Below are positions 25,807 through 34,683 of a stretch of 64,000 bases of DNA, piece after piece; the first letter of the stretch is position 1; every line of letters begins with the position of its first letter. A program made the position numbers and the translations under genes. Source of the DNA: an uncultured Clostridia bacterium (GTDB taxonomy: Bacteria; Bacillota; Clostridia; Christensenellales; Aristaeellaceae); assembly GCA_934643825.1 (NCBI GenBank), contig CAKUCW010000001.1:82579-146578 (forward strand). The letters are read 5' to 3'. A model generated the notes under the pieces. It was not told the origin of the DNA and did no database searches. It saw nothing but the letters and a program-made list of their open reading frames with translations.

Positions 25807-26847
25807 ATGATGAATATGGGTGAAAAAATCCGCATGCACAGACTGCGCAGAAGCATGACGCAGGAGCGATTGTCGCAGAGCGTCGGGGTGACGGCGCAGG
25901 CGGTTTCCAAATGGGAAAGCGGACAGAGCTATCCGGATATCACGCTGCTGCCGGAACTGGCGGCGGTGCTGGGCGTGTCCATCGACGAACTGTTTGAAAG
26001 CTCACAGGAACAGCATCTCACGCGTATCGAAGCCATGCTGGAAAATGAGGTCATGCTCTCCCGAGAGGATTTCGATTACGCCATGAACCGTGCGCAGGAA
26101 ATCGCACGGACGAAACAGGAGCGCGGACGCTGCCTGACGCTGATGAGCGAACTGAGCATGCAGCGTGCAAGGGGCTACATGAACATGGCGGCGGAATATG
26201 CCAAGCAGGCTTTGGCGGAAGAACCGGAGAAAAAGGTGAATCACGCGCTGCTCGGAGACGCCATGCAGGGCTGTAAACGCGACTGGTGTTGCACGAATCA
26301 CAGCGAACTGATTGACTATTACTTTGATTTTTTGCAGGCGCATCCGGAAGATACGCTCGGACGGATGTATCTGCTGGATAACCTCATCGACGACGGGCGG
26401 CTGGAGGAAGCGGAGCGTGAGCTTGCCGCGCTGAGGGCACGCCGCGGAGAGGGATTCTATGTGCCGATGTACGAGGGCATGATTGCGCAGAAGCACGGAA
26501 AACCCGCGCAGGCGGAAGCCTGTTTCGACGCGATGACCAAGACCTACGCGGATGACTGGCGTGCATGGTTCGAGCGGGCGGACGAATATGCCAAACAGGG
26601 ACGCGACCGCGAAGCGATCGAAGCCTACAAACGGGGCGACGCGCTGCAGGAAAAGCCGCGCATGACGGATATTCAGGAGAGCATTGCCCAATGCTGTGAG
26701 CGGCAGAAGGACTGGGCGGGCGCGATTGCCGCATATGAGCAGATCATCACGATTTTGCGCGAGGACTGGACACTGACGGAGGGCGAGACCGTCACGGGGT
26801 ACGAGCAGAACATTGCGAGAGTGAAGAGAAAGATGGGGAAACGATGA
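25807..26847 (+). CDS. XRE-family regulator with C-terminal TPR-like repeats
   Basis: 346 residues. The helix-turn-helix is at about 5-60 (MTQERLSQSVGVTAQAVSKWE, in outline) and ends in SIDELFE. The rest is a chain of helix pairs of TPR type (for example AWFERADEYAKQGRDREAIE, where each repeat carries A/G at family positions). Such proteins often sense peptides, but no partner peptide gene was seen nearby. The start has AAGGGG upstream, and two ATGs are adjacent. Stands alone between repeat-rich gaps. Confidence 0.85.
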   Translation: MMNMGEKIRMHRLRRSMTQERLSQSVGVTAQAVSKWESGQSYPDITLLPELAAVLGVSIDELFESSQEQHLTRIEAMLENEVMLSREDFDYAMNRAQEIARTKQERGRCLTLMSELSMQRARGYMNMAAEYAKQALAEEPEKKVNHALLGDAMQGCKRDWCCTNHSELIDYYFDFLQAHPEDTLGRMYLLDNLIDDGRLEEAERELAALRARRGEGFYVPMYEGMIAQKHGKPAQAEACFDAMTKTYADDWRAWFERADEYAKQGRDREAIEAYKRGDALQEKPRMTDIQESIAQCCERQKDWAGAIAAYEQIITILREDWTLTEGETVTGYEQNIARVKRKMGKR

Positions 26848-26852
26848 GGGCG

Positions 26853-27017
26853 CCGCCCTCAAACTCCCGGCAGGGAACTGAGTTCCCTGCACCCTTTCTT
26901 CGCTTCGCGGCGGTTTTAATCTTTTATGCGCCGCTATCGCAAAGCGATAGCGAAGGGGGAAATCCAAGAACCTCAGGTTCTTGGTGGGGGTTTGGGGGCA
27001 AAGCCCCCATCGTTTCC
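26853..27017 (+). repeat. Palindromic intergenic repeat, family A, copy 1
   Basis: A chain of short hairpins: CAGGGAACTGAGTTCCCTG, CGCTATCGCAAAGCGATAGCG (split over 21 bases, described by arms CGCTATCG/CGATAGCG), CCAAGAACCTCAGGTTCTTGG (arms CCAAGAAC/GTTCTTGG) and GGGGGCAAAGCCCCC. The 3' 120 bp match 28049-28166. It overlaps the end of the LysR gene and provides its stop codon. Confidence 0.75.
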
Positions 27018-27899
27018 TTTCTTGGCAAGGTCAATCAAATGCAGAAGCGAGGGCGAAAGATATTTGTTCCTGTGCCAGACGATGTGGCATACGCGCAGAA
27101 GCGGCGCATCCTGAATCGGCCGGGTGACGACCAGCCCGCCGGACAGCGCGTTTTGAACCAGCTTTTCCGGCAGAATGGATAAACCGACGTTTGCCGCGAC
27201 GGCGCGGACGAGCGCCTGCGTGCTGGCGCTTTCCCAGAGCGGCGAAAGGGTCAGCCCCTGCGATTCAAAAATGGTATTCAGAAACGCCCGTCCGGAACTG
27301 CCTTTTTCGCGAAGCAGCAAGTCATAGCGCATCAGGTCAGAAAGAAAAATGGCGTCTTTTCGGGTCAGCTCGTGGTCGGGCGGGAGGATGAGCAGCAGCT
27401 TGTCCTGCGCAAAAGGCTCGGTGACCAGCTCGTCAGATGCGACCGAGCCTTCAATCAGCGCGATATCCAGCCGGTTATCCAGAAGCATTTCCTCGAGCGT
27501 GCCGGCGTTGGCGACGGTCGCCTGTATGCGGAGCTGAGGCTTCTCCTGACGCATTTTTTGGACGAGGACGGGCAGATCGTAATTGCCGAGCGTGATGCTC
27601 GCGCCGATGCGCAGGATGCCGCGTTCGTCGCCGTCGGTCATTTCCCTTTCCATCCGGTCAAACGTATCGACAATGTGGACGGCGTATGCATGCATGCGCC
27701 GTCCGCTTTCGGTTACATAGAGCCGCTGATTGAGCCGCTCAAACAGCCGGACGCCGTAGTGCTTTTCCATCTCCCGAATGCTGCGGGAAACGGCGGGCTG
27801 GGTCATGTAGAGGTTTTCCGCCGCACGGGTGACGTTCATCGTTCGGCAGACCTCCAAAAAGATGCGCATATGGCGGATGGTCACGGGGCGTTCCTCCAA
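26973..27899 (-). CDS. LysR-family transcriptional regulator
   Basis: 308 residues. The winged helix-turn-helix is at about 6-65 (MRIFLEVCRTMNVTRAAENL, TQPAVSRSIREMEKHYGVRL) and the substrate-binding-like sensor at about 90-295. The gene is divergent from a split chromate transporter, which it probably controls. The last dozen residues (DGGFAPKPPPRT) are encoded by the family A repeat and are unlike LysR termini, so the original end was probably displaced by the repeat. Start ATG 27899. Confidence 0.9.
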   Translation of the reverse strand: MEERPVTIRHMRIFLEVCRTMNVTRAAENLYMTQPAVSRSIREMEKHYGVRLFERLNQRLYVTESGRRMHAYAVHIVDTFDRMEREMTDGDERGILRIGASITLGNYDLPVLVQKMRQEKPQLRIQATVANAGTLEEMLLDNRLDIALIEGSVASDELVTEPFAQDKLLLILPPDHELTRKDAIFLSDLMRYDLLLREKGSSGRAFLNTIFESQGLTLSPLWESASTQALVRAVAANVGLSILPEKLVQNALSGGLVVTRPIQDAPLLRVCHIVWHRNKYLSPSLLHLIDLAKKGNDGGFAPKPPPRT

Positions 27900-28007
27900 T
27901 CATATCAAATTGGTTATCGGTATAATAAAATAATAGCATTTTACACATTTGAATGCAAGGAATATGATAAAAAGGAAAGAGAGAAGGGGAACATGCGGGA
28001 CTTGAAC

Positions 28008-28166
28008 CCACACCCCACCAGAAACCTGAGGTTTCTGGACTTCCCGGTTCGCTTCGCGGCGGTTTTAATCTTTTATGCGCCGCTATCGCAAAGCAATAGC
28101 GAAAGTGGGAAATCTAAGAACTTCAGGCTCTTGGCAGGGGTTGGGGGACAACGTCCCCATCGTATT
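28008..28166 (+). repeat. Palindromic intergenic repeat, family A, copy 2
   Basis: Carries CCAGAAACCTGAGGTTTCTGG (arms CCAGAAACC/GGTTTCTGG), then the shared segment beginning CGCTTCGCGGCGG and passing through the CGCTATCG hairpin to GGGGGACAACGTCCCC. The shared segment is about 85% identical to copy 1. It separates the LysR gene from the chromate transporter genes. Confidence 0.75.
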
Positions 28167-28188
28167 CTCCCATAAGGAGGAACTGCTT

Positions 28189-28767
28189 GTGGAACTGGAA
28201 AAAGTGAGCTTGAAAAAACGGCTGGTTACGCTGTTTTTTTCCATGCTCTCCATCAGCGCGTTTACGTTCGGCGGCGGATTCGTCATCGTGACGCTGATGA
28301 AACGGCGCTTCGTGGACGACCTGAAGTGGCTCAAAGAGGATGACATGCTGGATATGACGGCTATTGCGCAGTCCTGCCCCGGCGCGATTGCGGTCAACGG
28401 CGCGATTCTCGTCGGGCGGCGCGTGGCGGGTGCGGCGGGCATCGCCGTGGCGACGCTGGCGACGGTCATTCCGCCGCTGGTCATTCTGTCGCTGGTGTCG
28501 TATTTCTACGCGCTGTTTGCGGATAATCCCTATGTTGCCGCCGTGCTGGCGGGCATGCAGGCGGGTGTTGCGGCGGTCATCGTGGACGTTGTGCTGAATC
28601 TGGGCGCGGGCGTGCTGAAGGAAAAGCGCATGCTGCTGAACATCATCATGGTCGCCGCGTTCGCTGCCGCGCTGATGGGTGTAAACGTGGTTTATATCAT
28701 CCTCGCCAGCGGCGTGGTGGGTATCGTCTGTGCGCTGACGGGAAAGGGGAAGAAACATGCTGCTTGA
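28189..28767 (+). CDS. chrA: Chromate transporter, first half (ChrA N-type domain)
   Basis: 192 residues from GTG 28189, with AAGGAGG 8 bases upstream. It contains the CHR motif FTFGGGFVIVTLMKRRF and DMTAIAQSCPGAIAVNGAILVGRR. The family exchanges chromate or a related oxyanion across the membrane. Two short CHR genes side by side, as here, make the pair that replaces long ChrA. Overlaps the next gene by 11 bases. The physiological substrate in anaerobes is often not chromate. Confidence 0.9.
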   Translation: MELEKVSLKKRLVTLFFSMLSISAFTFGGGFVIVTLMKRRFVDDLKWLKEDDMLDMTAIAQSCPGAIAVNGAILVGRRVAGAAGIAVATLATVIPPLVILSLVSYFYALFADNPYVAAVLAGMQAGVAAVIVDVVLNLGAGVLKEKRMLLNIIMVAAFAAALMGVNVVYIILASGVVGIVCALTGKGKKHAA

Positions 28768-29317
28768 TTTGTTCCTGTGCTTTTTCCAGGTCGGTCTGTT
28801 TTCAATCGGCGGCGGTTATGCTGCCATGCCGATGATTCAGTCCAAGGCGGTCGAATACTATCACTGGCTGAACATGAGCGAGTTTACCGACCTGATGACC
28901 ATTGCGGAGATGACGCCGGGTCCGATCACGGTCAACTCCGCGACCTTTGTCGGCATCCGCATGGCGGGAATCCCGGGTGCGCTCGTTGCGACGATCGGCT
29001 GCATTTTCCCGTCGCTCATCATCGTTTCGCTGATTTCGTGGCTGTATGAACGTTATCGCAGCATGGACGCCATGCAGGCGGTTCTTTCCTGCCTGCGTCC
29101 GGCTGTCGTCGCGCTGATTGCTTCGGCGGCGCTGACCATTCTGCGCGTCGTCGTCTTTGCAAACGGTGTGATTGCGCTTTCCTCGGTGCAGCTGCTTTAC
29201 TGTGTGCTGTTTGTCGCGGCGCTGGTCGTTTTGCGCATCCGTCACAGCAATCCGATTTTGGTCATGGTATGCTGCGGCGCAGCGTCGCTGGCGGCGAAAA
29301 TGCTGCTTCATCTGTAA
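28757..29317 (+). CDS. chrA: Chromate transporter, second half (ChrA C-type domain)
   Basis: 186 residues. The motif FSIGGGYAAMPMIQSKAVE and MTIAEMTPGPITVNSATFVG identify the second CHR domain, in the opposite membrane orientation to the first in known pairs. Translationally coupled to the preceding gene by an 11-base overlap. The two proteins are expected to work together. Confidence 0.92.
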   Translation: MLLDLFLCFFQVGLFSIGGGYAAMPMIQSKAVEYYHWLNMSEFTDLMTIAEMTPGPITVNSATFVGIRMAGIPGALVATIGCIFPSLIIVSLISWLYERYRSMDAMQAVLSCLRPAVVALIASAALTILRVVVFANGVIALSSVQLLYCVLFVAALVVLRIRHSNPILVMVCCGAASLAAKMLLHL

Positions 29318-29354
29318 AAACAGTTGAATTCTTTCGTTTCTTTGCCAAATCCCC

Positions 29355-29383
29355 TTGATAAATGACGCTTCTCGTGGTATTCT
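29355..29383 (+). promoter_or_regulatory. Promoter of the Lrp/AsnC gene
   Basis: TTGATA (29355-29360), 17-base spacer, TATTCT (29378-29383), 38 bases before the start codon. Confidence 0.55.
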
Positions 29384-29421
29384 CTTTATTATATGAACAG
29401 CGGATAAAGGGGAGACGGACT

Positions 29422-29868
29422 ATGGATAACATTGACAGAAAGATCCTGACCATTTTGCAGCAGAATGCGCGGACGCCGCTCAAGGTCATCGCTGAGCAGG
29501 TATTCCTGTCCTCGCCGGCGGTCAGCGCACGCATCGAGCGGCTGGAGGCGGCGGGCTATATTCTGGGCTATCAGGCGCAGCTGTCCTGCGCGGCGATGGG
29601 CTACCAGATCAAGGCGTTCATCAATCTGGAAGTGGAGCCGAGCCAGAAGCCGGAGTTTTATCCGTACATTGAGAACTGCCCGAATGTGATGGAGTGCAAC
29701 TGCGTGACGGGCGATTACTCCATGCTGGTGGAGGTCTGCTTCCACACGACGCAGGAGCTTGACCAGTTTATCAACCAGCTGCACCGTTTCGGGCGCACGC
29801 GGACGCAGATTGTCTTTTCTACGCCGGTCGAGCATCGCGGCATTTCCGCGATGGAGCCGGAGGCATAA
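29422..29868 (+). CDS. Lrp/AsnC-family transcriptional regulator
   Basis: 148 residues, standard length. The helix-turn-helix is at about 4-60 (NIDRKILTILQQNARTPLKV, SPAVSARIERLEAAGYI) and the RAM ligand-binding domain at about 65-140 (GYQIKAFINLEVEPSQ, MECNCVTGDYSMLVEV). It answers amino acids in relatives. Start ATG 29422 with GGGGAG upstream. Single-gene unit with its own promoter and terminator. Confidence 0.93.
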   Translation: MDNIDRKILTILQQNARTPLKVIAEQVFLSSPAVSARIERLEAAGYILGYQAQLSCAAMGYQIKAFINLEVEPSQKPEFYPYIENCPNVMECNCVTGDYSMLVEVCFHTTQELDQFINQLHRFGRTRTQIVFSTPVEHRGISAMEPEA

Positions 29869-29911
29869 TAGCAGAGCCGGAGAGCGGCTTCGGCGCAATT
29901 TCCAAGTGTAT

Positions 29912-29952
29912 AAAAAATCGGAAATCTCCGAACGGGGATTTCCGATTTTTTT
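29912..29952. terminator. Bidirectional terminator after the Lrp/AsnC gene
   Basis: AAAAAATCGGAAATC…GATTTCCGATTTTTT, a long stem with T-runs in both directions, between two convergent genes. Confidence 0.88.
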
Positions 29953-29973
29953 GATTTTGCGGTGGTTTCGGAA

Positions 29974-31665
29974 TTATTCTTCGCTGCTCATGATGATTTG
30001 CATGACTTCCGGCGGAAGGATGGCAAGCACACCGGCGAACTTCTGCTGGGCGGCGGTGGATAGGCGCGTGACGAGTGCATCCATCTCATCATTGGTGGCG
30101 GTCTCGAGGGCGGTTTCCGTCAGAGCGGCGGTAGAAGCGGGATCATATGCCCAAGAGAAGACATCGATATCCATGCCCATCAGGCTCCAGAGCGCGTCGG
30201 GTCCGTCTTCCGTCATATTATATTGATAATGACCGACGACACCGGGGTCAGCCGATTCGGTGACGTAGAAAAAGGAAACATTGCTGGTCGAATCGTTCGA
30301 ATCACCGAGCGTACTGGTTACTGTGCTGTAGCCCGTAGCCTGTTCGCCGCCGGTCGGCGTCAGGGACTGAACGCCGTTGCTGCTCTGCGTATAGCGGAAT
30401 TCGATATTGGAGGCGTCGTGACCGACGAAGTCCATATTGCCGACAAACTGATAAGCGTCAGCGTTCGGGGATTTCGTGTTGGAAAGCGTATAGGTGAGGG
30501 AGAAGCCCAAGCCTTCTTCTACGGATTCGCCGAAGAAATCAAGCGACAGGTCGTAAACACTTTTATCTTCGGGATCCCGCGCAAAGACGGTCTGGAGCAC
30601 GAAATACTCAAGATCGTTACCCGCGTCATCCAGCGTGCCGAAATAGACGTAGCAATCCGTGCCGTTTCCAGTTTCATCCGGCGTCAGGATGAACTGGCAG
30701 ACACCGTTTTCCATTTGGCAGATGACATAGAGGGGCATGGTGTCGTCGTCGCAGTAGCCGATCCAGTAGTAGATGGTGAGATCCGTCTGCGCCAGCTGTT
30801 TTGCGCTTCCGCGCAGGAAATCACACAGCTCCGGAACGGTCGAAACGGGGACAATCTCATCGCCGACATAAAAGGTGAAATCGACGAACGAGCTGGAGAG
30901 CAGCGCTTCCAGATACGGCGCGATGTCGTCGTCCTTTTCCAGCTGATCCGCCAGCGCATCCATCAGGCGGGCGATATCCGCCATGGAGCATTCGATGGTC
31001 AGCTCATGATCGACGGCGGGGAAATCGCCGTTCGCTGCGACATCGTCGGTCACGTTGATATTCAGGGTTGCGATGAAGTCGCCGAACGTATCCAGATACG
31101 GCTCGACAAGCGTCGCGGCGAGGCTTGCGTAAGCACCGACGGTTTCGGCAAGCTCGGAAAGCGCGGTATCCCAGTCCATCTCTTTGAGAGCGGAGAACTG
31201 CGCGATCATCGTATCGTCTGCGCCGCAGAGGGCGAGCAGCGTTTCCCATTTGGCGGTGACGCGCTCCCCTTTCAGCAGGTTGCTTTCGATGCTGATGCCG
31301 TCGATGGTCAGGTTCAGCGCGAGGTTCACGTCCACGGGCGTGCAGTTTTCCGGCGCATACGAGCCGGCAAGCTCCAGACGGTAGCCATCCTCGATTTTGC
31401 CCAGACCGCCGGTGAGCCGCACGTCATTCAAGACATCGGTCAGCGCATCGATCTGAGAGAGATCGGCATCGTCATCAAACATGGCGGGATTAGCTTTGAG
31501 TGTGAGCTGTGCTTCTCCGCCGACCATCAGCCCGGCGTCAAAGGCATCGGCAAACAGGGCATCGGTGGTTTCGCCCGGCACATAGGCAGCGGTTTCTGCG
31601 GACGCGAAGGAAACCAGCAGCGTCAGGCAGAGAAAAAGGGTGAACAGGAAATTTGTTTTCTTCAT
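29974..31665 (-). CDS. Large secreted protein of unknown function
   Basis: 563 residues with signal peptide MKKTNFLFTLFLCLTLLVSFASA, which sets the start at 31665. GGAGG lies upstream. The mature protein is acidic (many D and E, for example MFDDDADLSQIDALTDVLND) with alternating helical and beta-like parts and no Cys. Segments such as YRLELAGSYAPENCTPVDVNL suggest a large beta-sheet lipoprotein-like fold, but no lipobox is present. It has its own promoter and stands alone. Function not recognised. Confidence 0.8.
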   Translation of the reverse strand: MKKTNFLFTLFLCLTLLVSFASAETAAYVPGETTDALFADAFDAGLMVGGEAQLTLKANPAMFDDDADLSQIDALTDVLNDVRLTGGLGKIEDGYRLELAGSYAPENCTPVDVNLALNLTIDGISIESNLLKGERVTAKWETLLALCGADDTMIAQFSALKEMDWDTALSELAETVGAYASLAATLVEPYLDTFGDFIATLNINVTDDVAANGDFPAVDHELTIECSMADIARLMDALADQLEKDDDIAPYLEALLSSSFVDFTFYVGDEIVPVSTVPELCDFLRGSAKQLAQTDLTIYYWIGYCDDDTMPLYVICQMENGVCQFILTPDETGNGTDCYVYFGTLDDAGNDLEYFVLQTVFARDPEDKSVYDLSLDFFGESVEEGLGFSLTYTLSNTKSPNADAYQFVGNMDFVGHDASNIEFRYTQSSNGVQSLTPTGGEQATGYSTVTSTLGDSNDSTSNVSFFYVTESADPGVVGHYQYNMTEDGPDALWSLMGMDIDVFSWAYDPASTAALTETALETATNDEMDALVTRLSTAAQQKFAGVLAILPPEVMQIIMSSEE

Positions 31666-31806
31666 GAAAGCGCCTCCTTGATCGGTTATACAAGTTTTTT
31701 GAACAGCCTTTGCCGTGGATGCAAAGGCTGTAAGACTTGCATAGGTTGTGGGGTACGAGTGCTTTGAATATGGAGCAAAGCGACTCCATCGTCTCCGGAT
31801 AATCCC

Positions 31807-31835
31807 ATTATAGAAGAAATGCCAAAACACGTCAA
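31807..31835 (-). promoter_or_regulatory. Promoter of the large secreted protein gene
   Basis: Minus strand TTGACG (31830-31835), 17-base spacer, TATAAT (31807-31812). Confidence 0.6.
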
Positions 31836-31904
31836 CGATATGACCATAAATTTAACAAATGTTGATATGCGAAAGAATTTTGTTCGGAACTGTGCCAAGA
31901 TACA

Positions 31905-31933
31905 TTGACAGGCGAGGTATATAGTGCTATACT
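31905..31933 (+). promoter_or_regulatory. Promoter of the PadR operon with overlapping inverted repeat
   Basis: TTGACA (31905-31910), 17-base spacer, TATACT (31928-31933). GTATATAGTGCTATAC (31917-31932) is an inverted repeat over the -10 and a likely PadR operator. Confidence 0.75.
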
Positions 31934-31955
31934 GTATCTCGTCGGAGGTGATGAA

Positions 31956-32297
31956 ATGCTGAATTCATCGGATATCCTTCGCGGTTATACGGATACGATC
32001 ATCCTGGCGCAGCTGGATCAGGGCGACAATTATGGCTATGTGATCAGCAAGAACGTTCAGAAAATCACCCGCGGAGAATTGGAACTGAAAGAAGCGACGC
32101 TGTATACGACGTTCCGCCGGCTGGAAAACAGCGGCATGATCGAATCTTATTGGGGCAATGAAAACGCAGGTGCCCGAAGGCGCTATTATCATCTGACGGA
32201 AAAAGGGCGTGAGCTTTTTTACGAGAATCAGGCGGATTGGCGCAAGTACCGCAGCATTATATCGGAATTATTTGGAATGGAGGCCGCGTCAAAATGA
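31956..32297 (+). CDS. PadR-family transcriptional regulator
   Basis: 113 residues. A PadR winged helix covers nearly the whole protein (YGYVISKNVQKITRGELELK, EATLYTTFRRLENSGMIESY, RRYYHLTEKGRELF). ATG 31956 has GGAGGTGA upstream. The stop overlaps the next start as ATGA. PadR genes commonly head operons with HAAS/DUF1700 and DUF4097 proteins that answer envelope stress, as here. Confidence 0.93.
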   Translation: MLNSSDILRGYTDTIILAQLDQGDNYGYVISKNVQKITRGELELKEATLYTTFRRLENSGMIESYWGNENAGARRRYYHLTEKGRELFYENQADWRKYRSIISELFGMEAASK

Positions 32298-34150
32298 TGG
32301 ATAAGAAAATTCGCAGATTGATCGATGATATTTTTTCGGACATGAAAATGACGGCGGATAATCTCGCCCTCCGCGATGAGATGATGGCAAACGCGCAGGC
32401 GCGTTATGAGGATTCCGTGCGTCAGGGCAAGACGGAGGAGGAAGCCTTCGCAGAGGTTGCCGCTTCGCTGGGCGACGTGCAGAGCCTGCTCAAAGAGATG
32501 AACGCGCAGGACGGCGGGGAGCAGGACGTTCCGAATGCGCCCGAAGAGCCGAAGGCGGAAGAAACCGAAGAACCGAAGGACGCCGAGACAAACACCGAGA
32601 AAAAGGCGCAGGATGTGCCCGACCTCGGCGAAGCGCTGGGCAAGGCATTTGGCGCACTGGGCGACATGGGCAAGCAGATCATGCCGCAGGCGCAGAAGCT
32701 GGTCAAGCAGGTGGACGGCATGACCGGCGGCGTCATCGGCGGAATCGGCAAGGTTGTCGGCAAAGGACTGAGCGACGCGCAGAAGGCGGCGGGCAAGGCG
32801 ATCGACAAGCTGTCGGGCGACAAGGGCGAAATTGTCATCGATTTGGGCAAAATCGTCATTGAGCCGGACGAGAAGAAGGAAAGCCCCAAGGCGCCGGCGG
32901 CGCTGCGCAAGCGTGCGCAGGATATCCGTGCCGAAGCGGAGATCAAGCAGGCGGCGGGCGATCAGGAGGGCGCAAGACAGCTCCGCGCCAAAGCCTACGC
33001 GATGGAAACCGAAGCGGACGAGATGGAAAAGAAACTCGCCGACATTGCCGCCAAGGAAGCCGAAGAAGCCGAAGCGACCAAAGAGACGGAAGAAGCGGCA
33101 GAGGTCAAAAAGCCCGAAGAAAAGGGATCCGATTTCGATTCGCTGATGGACGAAATGGCGGCGGTGACCAAAGAGCTGAACGAGATGGGCAAAAAACTCG
33201 GTCAGACAGACGAAGACGCCGACGAGAATATCGATCTGGACGCGGTTGTCCGCGACGCGGAAGAAGCCGCACGCGATGCTGACCGTCAGGCGGAAGAGAG
33301 AAAAACGACTGCCCGCCCGATGGAGGGTCAGCCCGGCATGGTCATCGTTCAGCGTTTTCCGGCGGCGGGTCTGCGCGAAATCAGCATCAAGCTCGATGCC
33401 GACGACGTGACCATCAAGGATTCCGACGAACCGGATGTCGTGGTCAAGTGGGAAGCTGAGGACGAAGACGCGATTCAGCCGAACATGGTTTGTGAAAACC
33501 ATAAGCTGACCATCGACCGCAACAATCCGGATGTGTTCAAGACATTTTTCTCCGTCTTCAAAAAAGAGGGCGGAAAGGTGACCGTCCGCGTGCCGCGTGG
33601 CTATGCGGCGGATTATGAGATCGGCACGACGTCCGGCGATATCAAGCTCTATGCCATCGACGTGGACAGGGTCAAGGTCAACACGACGTCGGGAAGCGTG
33701 CGGATCGAGCCTGACCCGGGCATCCGCGCCAAGGAAATCAGCGTGACATCCATCTCCGGCGATGCGACGGTCAGCGCCTGCGCAGGCGATGTATCCGTGA
33801 CGACGGTTTCGGGCAAGCAGTTTGTTTCCTGCGACGCGAACAGGGCGAGCGTCAGCGTGGTTTCCGGCAAGGCGCACGTTGAAGGCGCCTGCGAGGAATG
33901 GGAAATCAACAGCGTATCCGGCGGCGTGGAACTCATCTGCACCGTCGCCCCGACCAACAGGATCCAGCTCAGCACGGTCAGCGGCAATGCCCGCGTGACG
34001 CTGCCGAGCGATATCCGAGGATTTGTCGCCGACATGAGCAGCATGAGCGGACGGATCGTCAATGAATTCGGGCCGAACCGCTACGGCACATGCGCCCTGC
34101 CCATCCACATGGACACCATGAGCGGCAAACTGATGATTACAAGGCTGTAA
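32294..34150 (+). CDS. DUF4097-type beta-helix protein with N-terminal HAAS-like domain and Lys/Glu/Ala coiled coil
   Basis: 618 residues. About 1-70 resembles the HAAS/DUF1700-type head (KTEEEAFAEVAASLGDVQSLL). About 80-360 is charged low-complexity, likely coiled coil, with a Gly-rich amphipathic piece near 150 (GGVIGGIGKVVGKG). About 365-618 is DUF4097, a ladder of short strands with repeated T/S-SG (TSGDIKLYAI, TSGSVRIEP, ISGDATVSA, VSGKAHVEG, VSGGVELI, MSGRIVNE). Coupled to PadR through an ATGA overlap. Probably a cytosolic or membrane-face envelope-stress scaffold. Biochemistry unknown. Confidence 0.85.
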   Translation: MMDKKIRRLIDDIFSDMKMTADNLALRDEMMANAQARYEDSVRQGKTEEEAFAEVAASLGDVQSLLKEMNAQDGGEQDVPNAPEEPKAEETEEPKDAETNTEKKAQDVPDLGEALGKAFGALGDMGKQIMPQAQKLVKQVDGMTGGVIGGIGKVVGKGLSDAQKAAGKAIDKLSGDKGEIVIDLGKIVIEPDEKKESPKAPAALRKRAQDIRAEAEIKQAAGDQEGARQLRAKAYAMETEADEMEKKLADIAAKEAEEAEATKETEEAAEVKKPEEKGSDFDSLMDEMAAVTKELNEMGKKLGQTDEDADENIDLDAVVRDAEEAARDADRQAEERKTTARPMEGQPGMVIVQRFPAAGLREISIKLDADDVTIKDSDEPDVVVKWEAEDEDAIQPNMVCENHKLTIDRNNPDVFKTFFSVFKKEGGKVTVRVPRGYAADYEIGTTSGDIKLYAIDVDRVKVNTTSGSVRIEPDPGIRAKEISVTSISGDATVSACAGDVSVTTVSGKQFVSCDANRASVSVVSGKAHVEGACEEWEINSVSGGVELICTVAPTNRIQLSTVSGNARVTLPSDIRGFVADMSSMSGRIVNEFGPNRYGTCALPIHMDTMSGKLMITRL

Positions 34151-34192
34151 CCCTACGAACGCTTGGCTTTTCAGCCGGGAGTAAAAACATAG

Positions 34193-34384
34193 ATGGAACA
34201 GATCAAAGAAATTCTGAGTTTGATTTTCGGAAGCCGACTGATGATCGACGGCAATGGACGCACGTTTGTGAAAGTGCCGATGTGGCTTGCCGTGCTGGCA
34301 GGTCTGGCGAGCATTCGCCTTGCCATCCTGACGGCGGTGCTGGTGGTGCTCGCGGGCATGCGGGTGCGCGTCGTGAAAGCATAA
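34193..34384 (+). CDS. Small DUF4342-like membrane-associated protein
   Basis: 63 residues: a short polar head, the segment GNGRTFVKVPMWLAVLAGLA and a hydrophobic stretch ending MRVRVVKA. The RTFVKVP-then-hydrophobic pattern fits DUF4342. Third gene of the PadR operon. Similar in plan to the next gene, so the two may be diverged duplicates. Confidence 0.65.
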   Translation: MEQIKEILSLIFGSRLMIDGNGRTFVKVPMWLAVLAGLASIRLAILTAVLVVLAGMRVRVVKA

Positions 34385-34397
34385 GGAGGAAGGCAGA

Positions 34398-34619
34398 ATG
34401 GATTTTGAAACAATCAAGAACAACGCAATCAACGCCTTCCGACAGCTGACGGTTTTGCGCGTCATCGTGACGTCACCCAACGAGAAGGTTGCCGACGTGC
34501 CTGCGCTGTATGCGCTGGTCGCGCTGCTGCTGGCACCGTGGGTCTGCGCGGCAGTGCTGGTTCTGGGCTTCCTGTTCAAATACGGCATTCGATTCGAGAA
34601 AGACGCCGTCAAAATGTGA
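34398..34619 (+). CDS. Small DUF4342-like membrane protein
   Basis: 73 residues. The head FETIKNNAINAFRQLTVLRV is followed by SPNEKVADVPALYALVALLLAP, a hydrophobic segment and the tail FKYGIRFEKDAVKM. This fits DUF4342 better than the preceding protein does. It has AGGAGG before its ATG, 13 bases after the previous stop, and closes the operon. Confidence 0.7.
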   Translation: MDFETIKNNAINAFRQLTVLRVIVTSPNEKVADVPALYALVALLLAPWVCAAVLVLGFLFKYGIRFEKDAVKM

Positions 34620-34627
34620 CCCCCTGC

Positions 34628-34662
34628 AAGGGCGTGCCGCGAAAGCGGGGCGCTCTTTTTTG
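34628..34662 (+). terminator. Terminator of the PadR operon
   Basis: AGGGCGTGCCGC and GCGGGGCGCTCT pair across GAAA, followed by a T-run. Confidence 0.8.
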
Positions 34663-34683
34663 TTCTAAAAAATGATATAAAAT

